DNA of 26,809 bases from CAYPEK01 sp964409645. GTDB lineage: Bacteria > UBP15 > UBA6099. The DNA lies in the NCBI GenBank assembly GCA_964409645.1, contig CAYPEK010000054.1:1-26809 (forward strand). The letters are read 5' to 3'. Positions 16,522-25,825 of the stretch are shown piece by piece (the first letter of the stretch is position 1; each line of letters starts with the position of its first letter). The notes under the pieces were generated by a model. That model was not told the origin of the DNA. It was given only the letters and a program-made list of their open reading frames with translations, and ran no database searches. Both the position numbers and the translations under genes were made by a program.

Positions 16522-16552
16522 TTGACAAAAATTTCACAAATACAAGTATAAT
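16522..16552 (+). promoter_or_regulatory. promoter of the RND transporter gene
   Basis: A perfect TTGACA (16522-16527) and a perfect TATAAT (16547-16552) are separated by 19 bases, slightly longer than the optimum. They lie about 50 bases upstream of the ATG at 16600. Confidence 0.6.
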
Positions 16553-16599
16553 AGAGTCATAAGGTGGGAATTGATTAATCGGAGTGGGGGGCGAAGCGG

Positions 16600-19500
16600 A
16601 TGAGGCTTACTGAATTTTTCCTTAAAAAACGGATATTTACTTTTGTTCTTATGGCACTGCTGATATATCTCGGCGTGAAGTCGTTAATGGGCCTTCAGGT
16701 TGAAACGCTTCCCGAAGTGAGCGCGCCGGTTATATTTGCCGCGGTTCCGCTTCCCGGCGGCGCGCCTGAGGAAGTGGAGACTCTCATCACGAATCCGGTT
16801 GAACAAAAGGTGATGGAGTTGGACGGCATAGACAGGGTCATGTCGTCTTCGTGGCAGAACGTGTCTCTTTCTGTCGTGTTTTTCAAGGACAACGTGGTTC
16901 CCGAGGAAAAGTTCAAGGAGTTCCGCGACAAGATTGCGGAAGTAAGGTCTCAATTGCCGGCGGAGGCGATGGACCCGATCATCGAGGAAGTCAGTTTCGA
17001 GAATCTGCCGATGATGTTTCTCGGATTCAAGGGCGGCGGAAAAAGCCAGTACGAACTCAGCCAGTACGCGATAAAGATCAAGAAGGAAATTCAGTCTCTG
17101 CCGGGCGTGAAGAAAGTCGTTATGACGGGTGCGACCGACAAGAGGGTGGAAGTCGATATCGATCCGGAAGGATTGAGAAAGTACGGCGCGGACCCGTTGA
17201 AGCTGATGCTCGAAAAACTCGGCAACATCAATACGAATATGCCCGGCGGAAAGCTGCCGCTATTCGGCACCGAGTACACGGTGCGGACGATCGGCAAGCT
17301 GAACGGTGTGGAAGACCTTAAAAGTCTGGTTGTCGGGCAGAAAGACGGTCAGGCTGTGAAGCTGTCCGAAATCGCGGACATATTCGAATCGTATCCGGAC
17401 CCGGAGACGATAGTGCATGTGGACGGGCAGCCCGGCGTCACGTTGGCGATCATGAAGAAGCGCGGTTACGGAACGATCGACGTGGCGGACAGCATAAAAA
17501 CGAAACTCAAGAAATATAAGGACGTGGTAGTGATGTCGGACTCGTCCGACACGGTGCGCAGCCAAATGGGCGAGTTGCGGAACCACGCGTTGTGGGGCGT
17601 GCTTCTCGTCATGCTGATTCTATTTCTCACGCTGGGATTCCGAGTGGCGGCGATTGTTAGCTTCGCGCTGCCGATGACGATTCTGATGACGTTCACGGCG
17701 ATGCTGTTCAAGGGGATGACTCTCGATATGGTGTCGCTGTTCTCACTGCTGCTGGCTCTGGGGATGATGGTGGACAACTCGATTGTGGTCTGCGAAAACA
17801 TTTTTCGCCACATGGGGATGGGCAAGGACTCGATGACGGCGGCGCTTGACGCGACGAACGAGGTCGGGTGGCCGATACTGTCGTCCACCGGCGCGGTTGT
17901 CGCGGCGTTCCTGCCGATGGCGTTTTTCCTGACCGGGCCGATCGGCGAGTTCACGCGGCCGATTCCGATCGTCGTGACGTTCACGCTGATTTCGTCGCTG
18001 ATTGTCGCCAATTTCTTCAACCCGATACTTTGCGACACGTTTATAAAAGGAGTGAAGAAAGAAGACGAAAAGAAATCGGGCCGGCGCTCGCAACGGGCGA
18101 AGGAAGCCTACGGGCGCGCGGTGCAGTGGTGCCTGAGCCACAGCGGCATTGTGATGGGCGCGGCGGTTGCGCTTTTGGTCGGNNNNNNNNNNNNNNNNNN
18201 NNNNNNNNNNNNNNNNNNNNNNNNNNNNNNNNNNNNNNNNNNNNNNNNNNNNNNNNNNNNNNNNNNNNNNNNNNNNNNNNNNGGTGCCTGAGCCACAGCG
18301 GCATTGTGATGGGCGCGGCGGTTGCGCTTTTGGTCGGCTGCGTATTGCTGGTGGTGTTCAAGGTCGTCGGTCTCCAGCTTTTCCCGCAGCTCGATTCCGC
18401 GAAATTCTACATAGACATTCAGACGCCTCCGGGCAGCACTCTCGAATACACGCAGGACGCGGTGAAAAAGATCGAAGACATGTTCAAAAAGTCGCCGTAC
18501 GTCAAGAGCTACATAACGAACATGGGTTCATCCGGCACGCGTGTGGAGATAGACGACCACATATATTTCGGGTCGAACATCGCGCGAATGATAGTGGACC
18601 TGAAGCCGATGGACGAGATAAAGACATCGCACAAGGCTGCGATACAGCAGTTGAGATACGACGTGAAAAAGTTGTTCGACGACGGGACGCGGGTTGTGTT
18701 CGCGGAGAAGATGCTTGGGCCGCCGGTCGGCGCGCCGATCAACATTCAGGTGACCGGCAAAGATTACGACGAGATGAAGAAGGTTGCGGATGCGATCGAA
18801 GCGCGTCTAAAAAAAGAGAAGGGCGTTATTGACCTGAAGGATAACTATCCGGGCAACGTGCCGCAGATCGTCCTGCGGCCGAATCAGTCAGTGATCGGCA
18901 AGATCGGATTGACAACCCGCGACGTCGGCGGGTTCGTTTTCCTAGGCCTCACAGGCTACAAGGTCGGCGAGATCATGCTCGGCGACGAGAAAAAGGACAT
19001 TTTCCTGAAGATCAAACAGACCGGCAATGCGATGAGCCTGTCCAGTCAGTCGTTCACACTCCCCGGCGGCGAGACGGTTATGCTGTCCGACATCCTGCCG
19101 TACGAGATGGGCGAGGGGCTGGCCGGCGTCGAGCACGAGAACAACAAGCGGACGATCACAATAGAGGCGAACGTCGAGAAGGGCATGGAGCCGAAGCGGG
19201 TCTTGGATAAGATGAAGGTTGCCGTGCCGCAAATATTGGAGGAGTTGCGAAAAAGCGATCCAGCGGCGAAGGCGGTGACAGTCAGATTCGCGGGCGAAAC
19301 AATGCTTCTGAACAAGGCGATGGCCGACCTGACTAAGGCGATCTTCATATCGCTGATTTTCATCTACCTGATTCTCCTCATCGAGTTCAGATCGACACTG
19401 AAACCGCTCATCATACTTGTGTGTGTGCCGTACGCGCTCGTCGGTGTTATTCTAGGCCTGCTGATTATGCACTACTCGTTCAGCATCCTCGCCGGGATCG

Positions 19501-19874
19501 GTCTGCTATGCCTGATCGGCATTGTCGTGAACAACGGAATAATTTACATAGATTACGCAAACCTGCTGCAGGAGCGCGGCAGGGCGCTGCGGGAGGCGTG
19601 CATCGAGGCATGCATGACGCGCGTGCGCCCGATAATCCTGACGAAAGCCACCGTTATTCTCGGTATCATACCGCTCGCTGTGGCGTCGGCCTCGAAGACT
19701 CAGTTCTGGAAACCGCTCTGCTGGGCGATAATCTGGGGCCTGCTGATTGCAACGACGCTCACGCTTTTCATCATACCAGTGGCGTACTATGTGACCGAGG
19801 GCTGGCGTGACTGGTACTATCAGAGACGGACAAAACTCGCGCCTAAATCTCACAAGAGAAGGGCGGCCGAATAA
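16600..19874 (+). CDS. RND (HAE1-type) efflux transporter, interrupted only by an assembly gap
   Basis: This is the inner-membrane proton/drug antiporter of a tripartite efflux system. Taken literally the frame breaks at a run of Ns (18183-18282). Removing the Ns and one copy of the flanking 55-bp duplicate gives 3120 bases in one frame: 1039 residues, normal for the family. N-terminal features are FFLKKRIFTFVLMAL, LPGGAPEEVETLITNPVE and a typical porter domain. TM4 has GMMVDNSIVVCEN, with D392 of the proton relay kept and the second Asp replaced by Asn. TM10 has GIVVNNGIIYIDYAN, with N926/N927 where AcrB has the relay Lys. No membrane-fusion or outer-membrane partner gene is in the window. 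The start is ATG 16600 after a G-rich stretch. Confidence 0.92.
18128..18182. repeat. 55-bp duplicated contig end, left copy
   Basis: These 55 bases immediately left of the N run are identical to 18283-18337 immediately right of it. Both copies encode the same stretch of the RND protein (CLSHSGIVMGAAVALLV) in the same codon phase. It is an assembly overlap and not a biological repeat. Confidence 0.95.
18183..18282. other. 100-N scaffold gap
   Basis: Exactly 100 Ns mark a placeholder gap of arbitrary length inside the RND gene. The identical flanks show that the two contigs actually overlap, so the true gap size is about minus 55. Confidence 0.97.
18283..18337. repeat. 55-bp duplicated contig end, right copy
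   Basis: Identical to 18128-18182. The unique sequence of the right contig resumes at 18338. Confidence 0.95.
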
Positions 19875-19897
19875 GAAATTATATAGACACTTTATTT

Positions 19898-19924
19898 AGG
19901 GCGTCCGCGAAAAGCGGCGTCCCT
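19898..19924 (+). terminator. imperfect hairpin after the RND gene
   Basis: AGGGCGTCCGC (19898-19908), loop GAAAA, GCGGCGTCCCT (19914-19924). The outer AGGG/CCCT and inner CCGC/GCGG pair around a 3x3 internal loop. It lies 24 bases past the stop, but no T-tract follows. Confidence 0.35.
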
Positions 19925-20030
19925 ATGGCATATTCCCGGCGGTTACTTATACTGTTCGCGTAGGCGGCCGACGAACGGACGTCGGGCGATCGCGTGTGTC
20001 CCGTGCGGTGGAGAGGCTGTTAGGCAACAA

Positions 20031-21251
20031 ATGATAAGCAACAAAAGGCGAGCTGTTTCTCTGGGATTGACCGCGGCCACTCATGCCGTGAACCACGCGG
20101 TGTTCAACATGCTGACGCCGCTTGCGCTTACCCTCAGCGCTTTCTTCCATTTTGAAAAACTTACGAGCATCACTTACGGATTTACCCTTTACATGGTTTT
20201 TTATGGGTTTTGTCAGGTTCCGATGGGGTTTCTGTCGGACCGGATGTCGAGGAAATCGATGCTCGCGTTCGGCACGCTGCTGAATGCAATTGCGATCGCG
20301 GCGGCTGCGGCATTCCCGGGGTACGCGTTTTTCCTCGTCTGCATGGCGGTCGCGGGAGCGGGCGCGGCGGCATATCACCCCGTCGGCGCGGCGTATTTGT
20401 CCGATCTGTATAGCGAATCAAAAGGGACTGCGCTGGGAATCAGCGGCATCGGGGCGACAGTCGGACTTGTAGCGGGTCCTGCGATCGGTGGCACGTTGTG
20501 TGAGGCAATCGGCTGGCGCGGCACGTTTGTCGTTTTCGCCGCCATCGGTTTTTTGATGAGCATTATTTTCTTTTTTTTCGCCGTGGAACCCGAAAGAACC
20601 GGAGTTTTGAAAGGTGACGGCAAAACGGCTGAAACTTCGGAGACCGGATGGAGCAGGAGCCTTGTTTTCTTCCTGATTGCGGCGGCGGCGGTGTTCACAA
20701 CGCGGGAACTCGCGGGCTGGGGCGGCTATTACATCGTTCCGATTTTTTCCGAGTCGATTTTCGGATATACCGCACGCACTGCGGGAATTATAGGCGGGCT
20801 GCAATCTATCGGCGGTTTCGTCGCGCAGCCGATGGGCGGCTGGCTGTCGGACCGGATCGGACGGAGACGTCTTATGTCGGCGTTGCTGCTTTTCGCGGCT
20901 GCGTTCATGGTGGCGACGCCGTTCGTCGGGCGGGCCGGGCTTCCCGTAGTGGTTTTTCTCTATGGAATAGCATACACGGCGACAGTGCCGATCATCGACG
21001 CGCTGATCGCCGACAGAACGCCGGGCAGCGTGCGTGGCGCGGTGTTCGGCATATTCATGGCGTCGGGGATCGGTCTCAGCGCAGTGTCGCCGCTCGCGCA
21101 GGCTAAGATTATCGACGCGTTCGGCGCCACGATGCACGGTTTTAGAATTTGCTTCGTTCTTCTCGCGGCATTTCTTATAATCTCGATGACAATTCTCCTG
21201 TTTTTCCGCAACGCCGAAAACGGAAAAAACGGCGCGGGCAACAGAAAATAA
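20031..21251 (+). CDS. MFS transporter
   Basis: The 406-residue protein has twelve predicted membrane segments. The MFS loop 2-3 motif is present in both halves: GFLSDRMSRKSML (about residue 66) and GGWLSDRIGRRRLM (about residue 275). A Gly/Ala-rich helix with AYHPVGAAYLSDLY recalls the fosmidomycin-resistance/Fsr-like and related permease group. A central loop of about 20 residues separates the halves. The substrate is unknown. It could be an exporter, but the position after the RND gene, with 156 bases and a hairpin between, does not make an operon certain. The ribosome site is weak (TTAGG six bases before ATG). It converges on the merR-like gene. Confidence 0.88.
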   Translation: MISNKRRAVSLGLTAATHAVNHAVFNMLTPLALTLSAFFHFEKLTSITYGFTLYMVFYGFCQVPMGFLSDRMSRKSMLAFGTLLNAIAIAAAAAFPGYAFFLVCMAVAGAGAAAYHPVGAAYLSDLYSESKGTALGISGIGATVGLVAGPAIGGTLCEAIGWRGTFVVFAAIGFLMSIIFFFFAVEPERTGVLKGDGKTAETSETGWSRSLVFFLIAAAAVFTTRELAGWGGYYIVPIFSESIFGYTARTAGIIGGLQSIGGFVAQPMGGWLSDRIGRRRLMSALLLFAAAFMVATPFVGRAGLPVVVFLYGIAYTATVPIIDALIADRTPGSVRGAVFGIFMASGIGLSAVSPLAQAKIIDAFGATMHGFRICFVLLAAFLIISMTILLFFRNAENGKNGAGNRK

Positions 21252-21292
21252 TTCAGTTCGGTAATAGTGGTGAATTTTCGATTCGGTATTTA

Positions 21293-21556
21293 TTACGCCG
21301 ATTGTTCGCCTGTCCGCAGGTACATTTGCCTGCGCGCACCGGCGGTTGTGTAAAGCTCGACATTCAGAAGGTCGCGGATAGAGATGAGTGTATCGATGTC
21401 TTTTTGGGTGTAAACTCTGTCTTTGCCGGCCCTGCGTAGGGGTTTCACGAAATCATGGAATTCTTTTTCCCAGTATCGGAGAGTGTGGGCCTCGACGCCG
21501 ACTAGTCCGCAGGCCTCGCCGATTGTGTAATACTTCTCATCCTTGATGACTACCAT
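21293..21556 (-). CDS. small MerR-type helix-turn-helix regulator
   Basis: The 87-residue protein is a single winged-helix DNA-binding domain: YYTIGEACGLVGVEAHTLRY, WEKEF, RAGKDRVYTQKDIDTLISIR, and YTTAGARRQMY. This is the short MerR form without a dimerising or effector domain, a type known next to ihfA in many delta-like proteobacteria. The ATG at 21554-21556 has GGAGGT six bases upstream. A longer frame to 21643 lacks any start signal and would run into the structured element, so I reject it. No effector is predicted. Targets may include its own leader or neighbours, but this is not shown. Confidence 0.85.
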   Translation of the reverse strand: MVVIKDEKYYTIGEACGLVGVEAHTLRYWEKEFHDFVKPLRRAGKDRVYTQKDIDTLISIRDLLNVELYTTAGARRQMYLRTGEQSA

Positions 21557-21595
21557 CTGCCCACCTCCGTGTGAAGCAGTTTTGTACAAAATAAA

Positions 21596-21717
21596 AGTGG
21601 GGCTTCGAGTGGTTTCGAAACATCCGGGCTGGCGAGCCTTCAATCATCCTTGATTCCCGTCTTGCCGGACATCCGTGTCCGTTTCAGCCCTGTTCCGATA
21701 CCGCTTGAGACCCCACT
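21596..21717. ncRNA. candidate structured RNA (small RNA or merR leader)
   Basis: The closing stem pairs AGTGGGG (21596-21602) with CCCCACT (21711-21717), extended inward by about 13 more pairs. GGGCTG (21626-21631) pairs with CAGCCC (21685-21690). Inside are two perfect tetraloop hairpins: AATCA/TGATT (21642-21655) and CGGACA/TGTCCG (21666-21681). Three G-U pairs in the basal stem favour plus-strand transcription. On the minus strand the loops read CAAGGATG and CACGGATG, close to the CsrA/RsmA consensus, and the stem is followed by TTTTATTTT. On that strand it would be the leader of the MerR-type gene or a small RNA ending before it. The strand is undecided, and I do not recognise a known RNA family. 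Confidence 0.45.
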
Positions 21718-21939
21718 GGAACAGAGTTCTTACTTACACATCATTTATCGGCGTTTCTTCTGAAAAACTTTAGCCTCGGCGAAAAATATCTTTTAAATAA
21801 GGAATATTTGCTTAAAGTAAAGTGTTAGATGTAGGGTAGGCCGAGCAATTTACAATTGTGGAAAGGAACAAAATTGAAGAAATATTGTTTTAATAATGGA
21901 TAAATTTGTATTGGGGAATTGGGAGTCGGAGGTTTTTGA
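21718..21939. other. AT-rich intergenic gap
   Basis: Apart from a tiny GAAC/GTTC hairpin near 21719-21730, I see no gene or clear promoter here. It leads to the ribosome site GGAGGT just before the cupin gene. Confidence 0.5.
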
Positions 21940-22278
21940 ATGGCTGACGAAATTAAGAAAAGTATAATTGAAGCGAATCCCAAAAATCTTGTCGGACTCG
22001 TTGAATATCAGGACGGCTCGGTTGTGAGCCGCGAAATCATAAAACGCACAACGGGCACGGTGACTGTTTTTGCGTTCGACGAGGGACAAGGCCTGAGTGA
22101 GCACACAGCGCCGTTCGACGCAATGGTGCATGTACTCGACGGAGAAGCGGAAATAATAATAGGTGGAGCGCCGTATATAGTGGCGCAGGGCGAGGCCGTT
22201 ATAATGCCGGCGAATGTGCCACACGCACTCCACGCAACGAAGAAATTCAAGATGTCGCTTATTTTGATAAAAGCATGA
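21940..22278 (+). CDS. small cupin-domain protein
   Basis: The 112-residue single-domain cupin has motif 1, EHTAPFDAMVHVLDGEAEI (about residues 50-68), and motif 2, GEAVIMPANVPHALHA (about 84-99), giving a possible metal site from His51, His61 and His95/98. The first motif lacks the classic HxH, as in many small cupins of the conserved single-domain group. The substrate or ligand is unknown; such proteins may be metal-binding sensors or isomerase/oxygenase-like enzymes. GGAGGT five bases before ATG gives a strong start. It precedes the hybrid kinase by about 100 bases, which include a candidate promoter for that gene. Confidence 0.88.
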   Translation: MADEIKKSIIEANPKNLVGLVEYQDGSVVSREIIKRTTGTVTVFAFDEGQGLSEHTAPFDAMVHVLDGEAEIIIGGAPYIVAQGEAVIMPANVPHALHATKKFKMSLILIKA

Positions 22279-22324
22279 ACCACGGAGTCTATAATGTATG
22301 GTTAAGGAGTGCCTCCGAAGTCGG

Positions 22325-22353
22325 TTGCTTTAGATATCAACAGATGGTATGCT
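22325..22353 (+). promoter_or_regulatory. candidate promoter of the hybrid histidine kinase gene
   Basis: TTGCTT (22325-22330), a 17-base spacer and TATGCT (22348-22353) lie about 33 bases before the ATG at 22386. Confidence 0.4.
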
Positions 22354-22385
22354 TAACGACAATATAACAACAGTTTGGTTTGAGA

Positions 22386-24779
22386 ATGGACGACGCATCT
22401 TTATACCCAACAGTACTAAACGCAATAGATGAGGTTTTGTACGTAAGCGATCCGGAAACCTACGAACTATTATTCGTTAATGATGCGCTGCGAGAGTTGA
22501 TGGGTGAAATTTCGGTAGGTGATAAGTGTTACAAGATATTACAGAACCGCAGCGCTCCATGCCCATTCTGCACTAACGGCATAATATTCGGCGAAAAGAT
22601 GGGCACACCGTATGTCTGGGAATTTCAGAATGAGATTACGAAAAAGTGGTATCGCTGTTCCGATAAGGCGATTCGATGGACGGACGGAAGGCTTGTTCGG
22701 TTCGAGATAGCCACGGATATCACTGAACGAAAGCTGCTGGAAACTGAGCTGGAAAAAAGCAGAAAAAAATATCACGGAATTTTCGACGAATCCGTGGCGG
22801 CAATATATGTAATCGACAATAAAATGAATTTTATAGATTCGAATAAGGCGGGGATAGATCTGCTTGGTTACACGAGGGACGAACTGATAGGAACCAATCT
22901 TCTTGACGTTTTTCCCGACACCAACCTCGGAACGACTGTATATAACCAGATTTTAGCCGGAATAAGGCTGATTAATTATGAACACAGGCTTATAAGAAAG
23001 GATGCGGAAATATTAACTGTCCTGAACAACTCCATGCCGATCATGGACGAAAACAGGAACGTGATCGGCGTGCAGAGTACGATTATAGATATCACCGAGC
23101 TAAAACGAGTGGAATCGGAACGAAACGATCTTCAGAGACAGCTTCTCGTCATACAAAAAGAGCAGGTTGAAACAGTGCTTCAGCGGAGTGAATCGCGTGT
23201 AAGGCTGATCAACGACAACCTTGTAAACGGAATGGTGTATCAGGTAATACGGATGCCGGACGGGAAACGGAAGTTTACATATTTGAGCGACAGGGTGAAG
23301 GATTTTTACGGAGTTACGCCGGAAGAGGTTCTTGCGGATGCGGGACTGATATACGGCAGAATACATCCCGATGAAGTGGACAGGTTGGTAGGAGAGGAAG
23401 AAAAAGCGTATGCGGCCATGTCCATATTTCAGGCAAAGGCAAGGGTAGTAAAGCCTGACGGGGAAATCAGGTGGTCCCAGTTTGTGTCTCGGCCAAGGAA
23501 GGAGGAAGAGGACGGTCTGGTATATTGGGACGGGATCGAGTTCGACATAACGCCTCTGAAGAACGCGGAGGAAGCGCTGAGCGCGTACAAGAATCAACTC
23601 GAACGAATGGTGGACGAACGAACGCAGGAACTGAAAAAAACCACGGAACAGTTGCTTCAATCGCAGAAAATGGAGGCAATAGGTCAACTTGCGGGCGGGG
23701 TTGCGCATGACTTCAACAACATAATCGCGACCATAAGCGGCACTGCGGAAATGCTGGTGAAGGTGCTGCCACCTGACGATCCTGTTACACCGAAACTAAA
23801 CCGGATACTCAACTCAAGCCGCAAGGCGAAGGACCTTACGATGAAGCTGCTCACTTTTGCGAGAAAGGAGAAGCTGAACGTAAAACCGATAAATCCGAAA
23901 GATATTGTGGCGGATGTTGTGGATATGCTGAAAAGCACCACAAAATCCATTATTGAAGTAACCACGGAATATGATGAAGAAGCAAAGCTGATAAATGCCG
24001 ACGCCAATCAGATTTTGCAGGCGATTCTGAACATGTGCCTGAACGCCTGCGACGCAATGCCGAACGGGGGCAGGCTGACTATAAGAGTGCGCGAAGTGGT
24101 TTTGAACGGCAACGATGCTCCCGAGCGCAATGGCGAGTTTGTCGTCATTTCAGTGGAAGATACTGGGACCGGGATAGACGAGGACAAAATAGACAATATT
24201 TTCGAGCCGTTCTTCACGACGAAAGACAAGGGGAAAGGTTCCGGCCTCGGTTTGTCTGTAAGTCACGGGATAATCAAAGCGCACAACGGTTTCATAGAAG
24301 TCAGGACGGCAAAGGATCGCGGCACAACTTTTGATGTGTTCCTTCCTGTTAAACATTCTCGTGATACCGCAACCGATGAGGAGAAGTCCGATGGAAGAAT
24401 GCGCGAAGCGCACGGGCACATTTTCATCATAGACGACGATATGGAATTCTGCCAGATGATTGAGGAATCGCTGAGTGAAGAAGGATTCATGGTATCAATA
24501 GCACATTCGGGAATAGAAGCAGTTGATATATACAGCCAGAAATCCGAAGAAATGGATGTAATAATCTTAGACATGATTCTGCCGGAAATGAAAGGCACGG
24601 AAATTTTTCAGGCTTTGAAAGGTCTCAATCCGGCGGCGAAAATAGTGTTGTGTTCCGGCTACAGCATAGAAGGGGAAGCTACAGCACTTCTCGAAGAGGG
24701 AGCGAAGGCGTTCATTCAAAAACCTTTTGGAATATCAGAGATTGTGGATATTATCTTCAGATTGGTGGAACAAGATTAG
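22386..24779 (+). CDS. PAS-PAS-PAS hybrid sensor histidine kinase with receiver domain
   Basis: The 797-residue protein has no membrane segment, so it should sense inside the cytoplasm. PAS1 (about 8-115) carries the paired cysteines CPFCTNG (C59, C62), a common variant that could hold a metal or respond to redox. PAS2 (about 128-240) and PAS3 (about 268-395) follow, then a short coiled coil. The kinase core has H441 in GGVAHDFNN, the N-box LNACDAMPNGG, G1 EDTGTGID, F-box IFEPFFTTKDKGKGSGLGLS. A C-terminal receiver (about 677-795) has acidic IIDDD, phospho-acceptor D729 in ILDMILPEMKG and K779 in IQKPFG. No output regulator gene is next to it, so phosphate likely passes to a distant partner. 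The start is ATG 22386 or TTG 22380; neither has a good ribosome site. Confidence 0.93.
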   Translation: MDDASLYPTVLNAIDEVLYVSDPETYELLFVNDALRELMGEISVGDKCYKILQNRSAPCPFCTNGIIFGEKMGTPYVWEFQNEITKKWYRCSDKAIRWTDGRLVRFEIATDITERKLLETELEKSRKKYHGIFDESVAAIYVIDNKMNFIDSNKAGIDLLGYTRDELIGTNLLDVFPDTNLGTTVYNQILAGIRLINYEHRLIRKDAEILTVLNNSMPIMDENRNVIGVQSTIIDITELKRVESERNDLQRQLLVIQKEQVETVLQRSESRVRLINDNLVNGMVYQVIRMPDGKRKFTYLSDRVKDFYGVTPEEVLADAGLIYGRIHPDEVDRLVGEEEKAYAAMSIFQAKARVVKPDGEIRWSQFVSRPRKEEEDGLVYWDGIEFDITPLKNAEEALSAYKNQLERMVDERTQELKKTTEQLLQSQKMEAIGQLAGGVAHDFNNIIATISGTAEMLVKVLPPDDPVTPKLNRILNSSRKAKDLTMKLLTFARKEKLNVKPINPKDIVADVVDMLKSTTKSIIEVTTEYDEEAKLINADANQILQAILNMCLNACDAMPNGGRLTIRVREVVLNGNDAPERNGEFVVISVEDTGTGIDEDKIDNIFEPFFTTKDKGKGSGLGLSVSHGIIKAHNGFIEVRTAKDRGTTFDVFLPVKHSRDTATDEEKSDGRMREAHGHIFIIDDDMEFCQMIEESLSEEGFMVSIAHSGIEAVDIYSQKSEEMDVIILDMILPEMKGTEIFQALKGLNPAAKIVLCSGYSIEGEATALLEEGAKAFIQKPFGISEIVDIIFRLVEQD

Positions 24780-24781
24780 CG

Positions 24782-24799
24782 CCGGTAACAACCAACCGG
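24782..24799. terminator. weak hairpin between converging genes
   Basis: CCGGT (24782-24786) and ACCGG (24795-24799) form a 5-bp stem between the kinase stop and the methyltransferase stop. It is too short to be confident of termination. Confidence 0.25.
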
Positions 24800-24806
24800 T
24801 AAGAAT

Positions 24807-25532
24807 TTATCTGTTTTCCCACACAACACCCATGAAACATTTTTCCCGCTCGATCGTGCAGCCGGGCAGACAACGCTCATAAAGCTCCGTGAATTGCTTC
24901 TTTGTCGGATATTTATCCGACGCCAGATGTTCGAGCCACGGCCTTGATATCCTGAATGAGAAAATGCGGGCTGCATTTTTGAAGCCGATCCTTCCGGCGT
25001 CGAATGCGAACGAAAGATATGCCACGGCGATGTTGCGTGCTATCGAGGGAGAGCCTTTTTCATACGTGCAGTCGAGTATTGCGATCCTCCCGCCGGAGTT
25101 TGTCATCGATTTGAGTTTTTCTATCATAGCGGGCACGTCGCGTATGTGGTGGAATGTAGTTCTGCTGACTATGTAATCGTACTTGGTGCCGGGATATACT
25201 GTTTCAGCGTCCATCTCCAAGTATTCGATATTGGGAGCTGTTCTTTTATTGCGCGCTATGGATAGCATCTCATTTGATATATCGATTCCCACGACTTTCC
25301 CGAAATAATTAGCGAGCGCCTGTGCGACAATTCCGGTGCCGCAGCCGATGTCGAGTGCGAGTTCGCGCCGGTCGGGCATCCTTTCGATAAAATAATCGTT
25401 ATTATTATGCAGCGAATCCATGAAGTCGTAACCCATCGCAAGCTTGTTGAAAGATTCACCGCCTGAATACTGTCTCGCCATAAATAAACTCAGCTTTGTT
25501 TCTTTTCTTTTAAGTTCGTCAGCTATGAGCAT
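24807..25532 (-). CDS. SAM-dependent methyltransferase, class I
   Basis: The 241-residue protein has a UbiE/Methyltransf_11-like core: motif I LDIGCGTGIVAQAL (about 60-73), the acidic end of strand 2 in VVGIDISNEML, motif II-like YDYIVSRTTFHHIRDVP, and motif III GGRIAILDCTY. The first 40 residues and the C-terminal 70 are family-variable and presumably bind the substrate, which I cannot predict. Ribosome sites are poor. The ATG at 25530-25532 is the longest frame. An ATG giving MARQYSGG (residue 18) is an alternative. It is convergent with the hybrid kinase and divergent from the membrane glycosyltransferase. Confidence 0.88.
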   Translation of the reverse strand: MLIADELKRKETKLSLFMARQYSGGESFNKLAMGYDFMDSLHNNNDYFIERMPDRRELALDIGCGTGIVAQALANYFGKVVGIDISNEMLSIARNKRTAPNIEYLEMDAETVYPGTKYDYIVSRTTFHHIRDVPAMIEKLKSMTNSGGRIAILDCTYEKGSPSIARNIAVAYLSFAFDAGRIGFKNAARIFSFRISRPWLEHLASDKYPTKKQFTELYERCLPGCTIEREKCFMGVVWENR

Positions 25533-25825
25533 ATCATAATTTCACATTTCGATAAATCATAGTATCAGCCATTGATTAGCTGCCTGTATGTTTAATCTTT
25601 TAAAAAGCAAAATGGAACGCGCGGGATGTTTCACAAATTAGCTATTGCGAGAGGCTACGATAGCAATTATTGAACCGCAAACCAATATTCCATTAAATTT
25701 GTTTAAATAAGTAAAATATTTGAATAAAATTAGAATCGGTCTGGGGGGGACATCTGCATAATAAACTATAAATCATTATGTTTGTTCCCATTGTTTGGTT
25801 TTGTTATATATGAGTTGCGTGTGAA
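25533..25825. other. AT-rich divergent intergenic region
   Basis: These 293 bases carry no supported gene. A run of seven Gs lies at about 25742-25748. TTGTTC (25782-25787), 17 bases, TATATA (25805-25810) may be the promoter of the rightmost gene, although its 5' UTR would be only about ten bases. Confidence 0.4.

Noticed and set aside
16600..19874. Frameshifted RND pseudogene or two tandem RND half-genes
   Set aside because: The break coincides exactly with Ns and a duplicated contig end; the frame is restored once they are removed.
22540..22580. CPFC motif in the first PAS domain as a novel metal sensor
   Set aside because: Cysteine pairs at this position are, as far as I know, a recurring PAS variant in bacterial kinases; noted in the annotation but not novel in itself.
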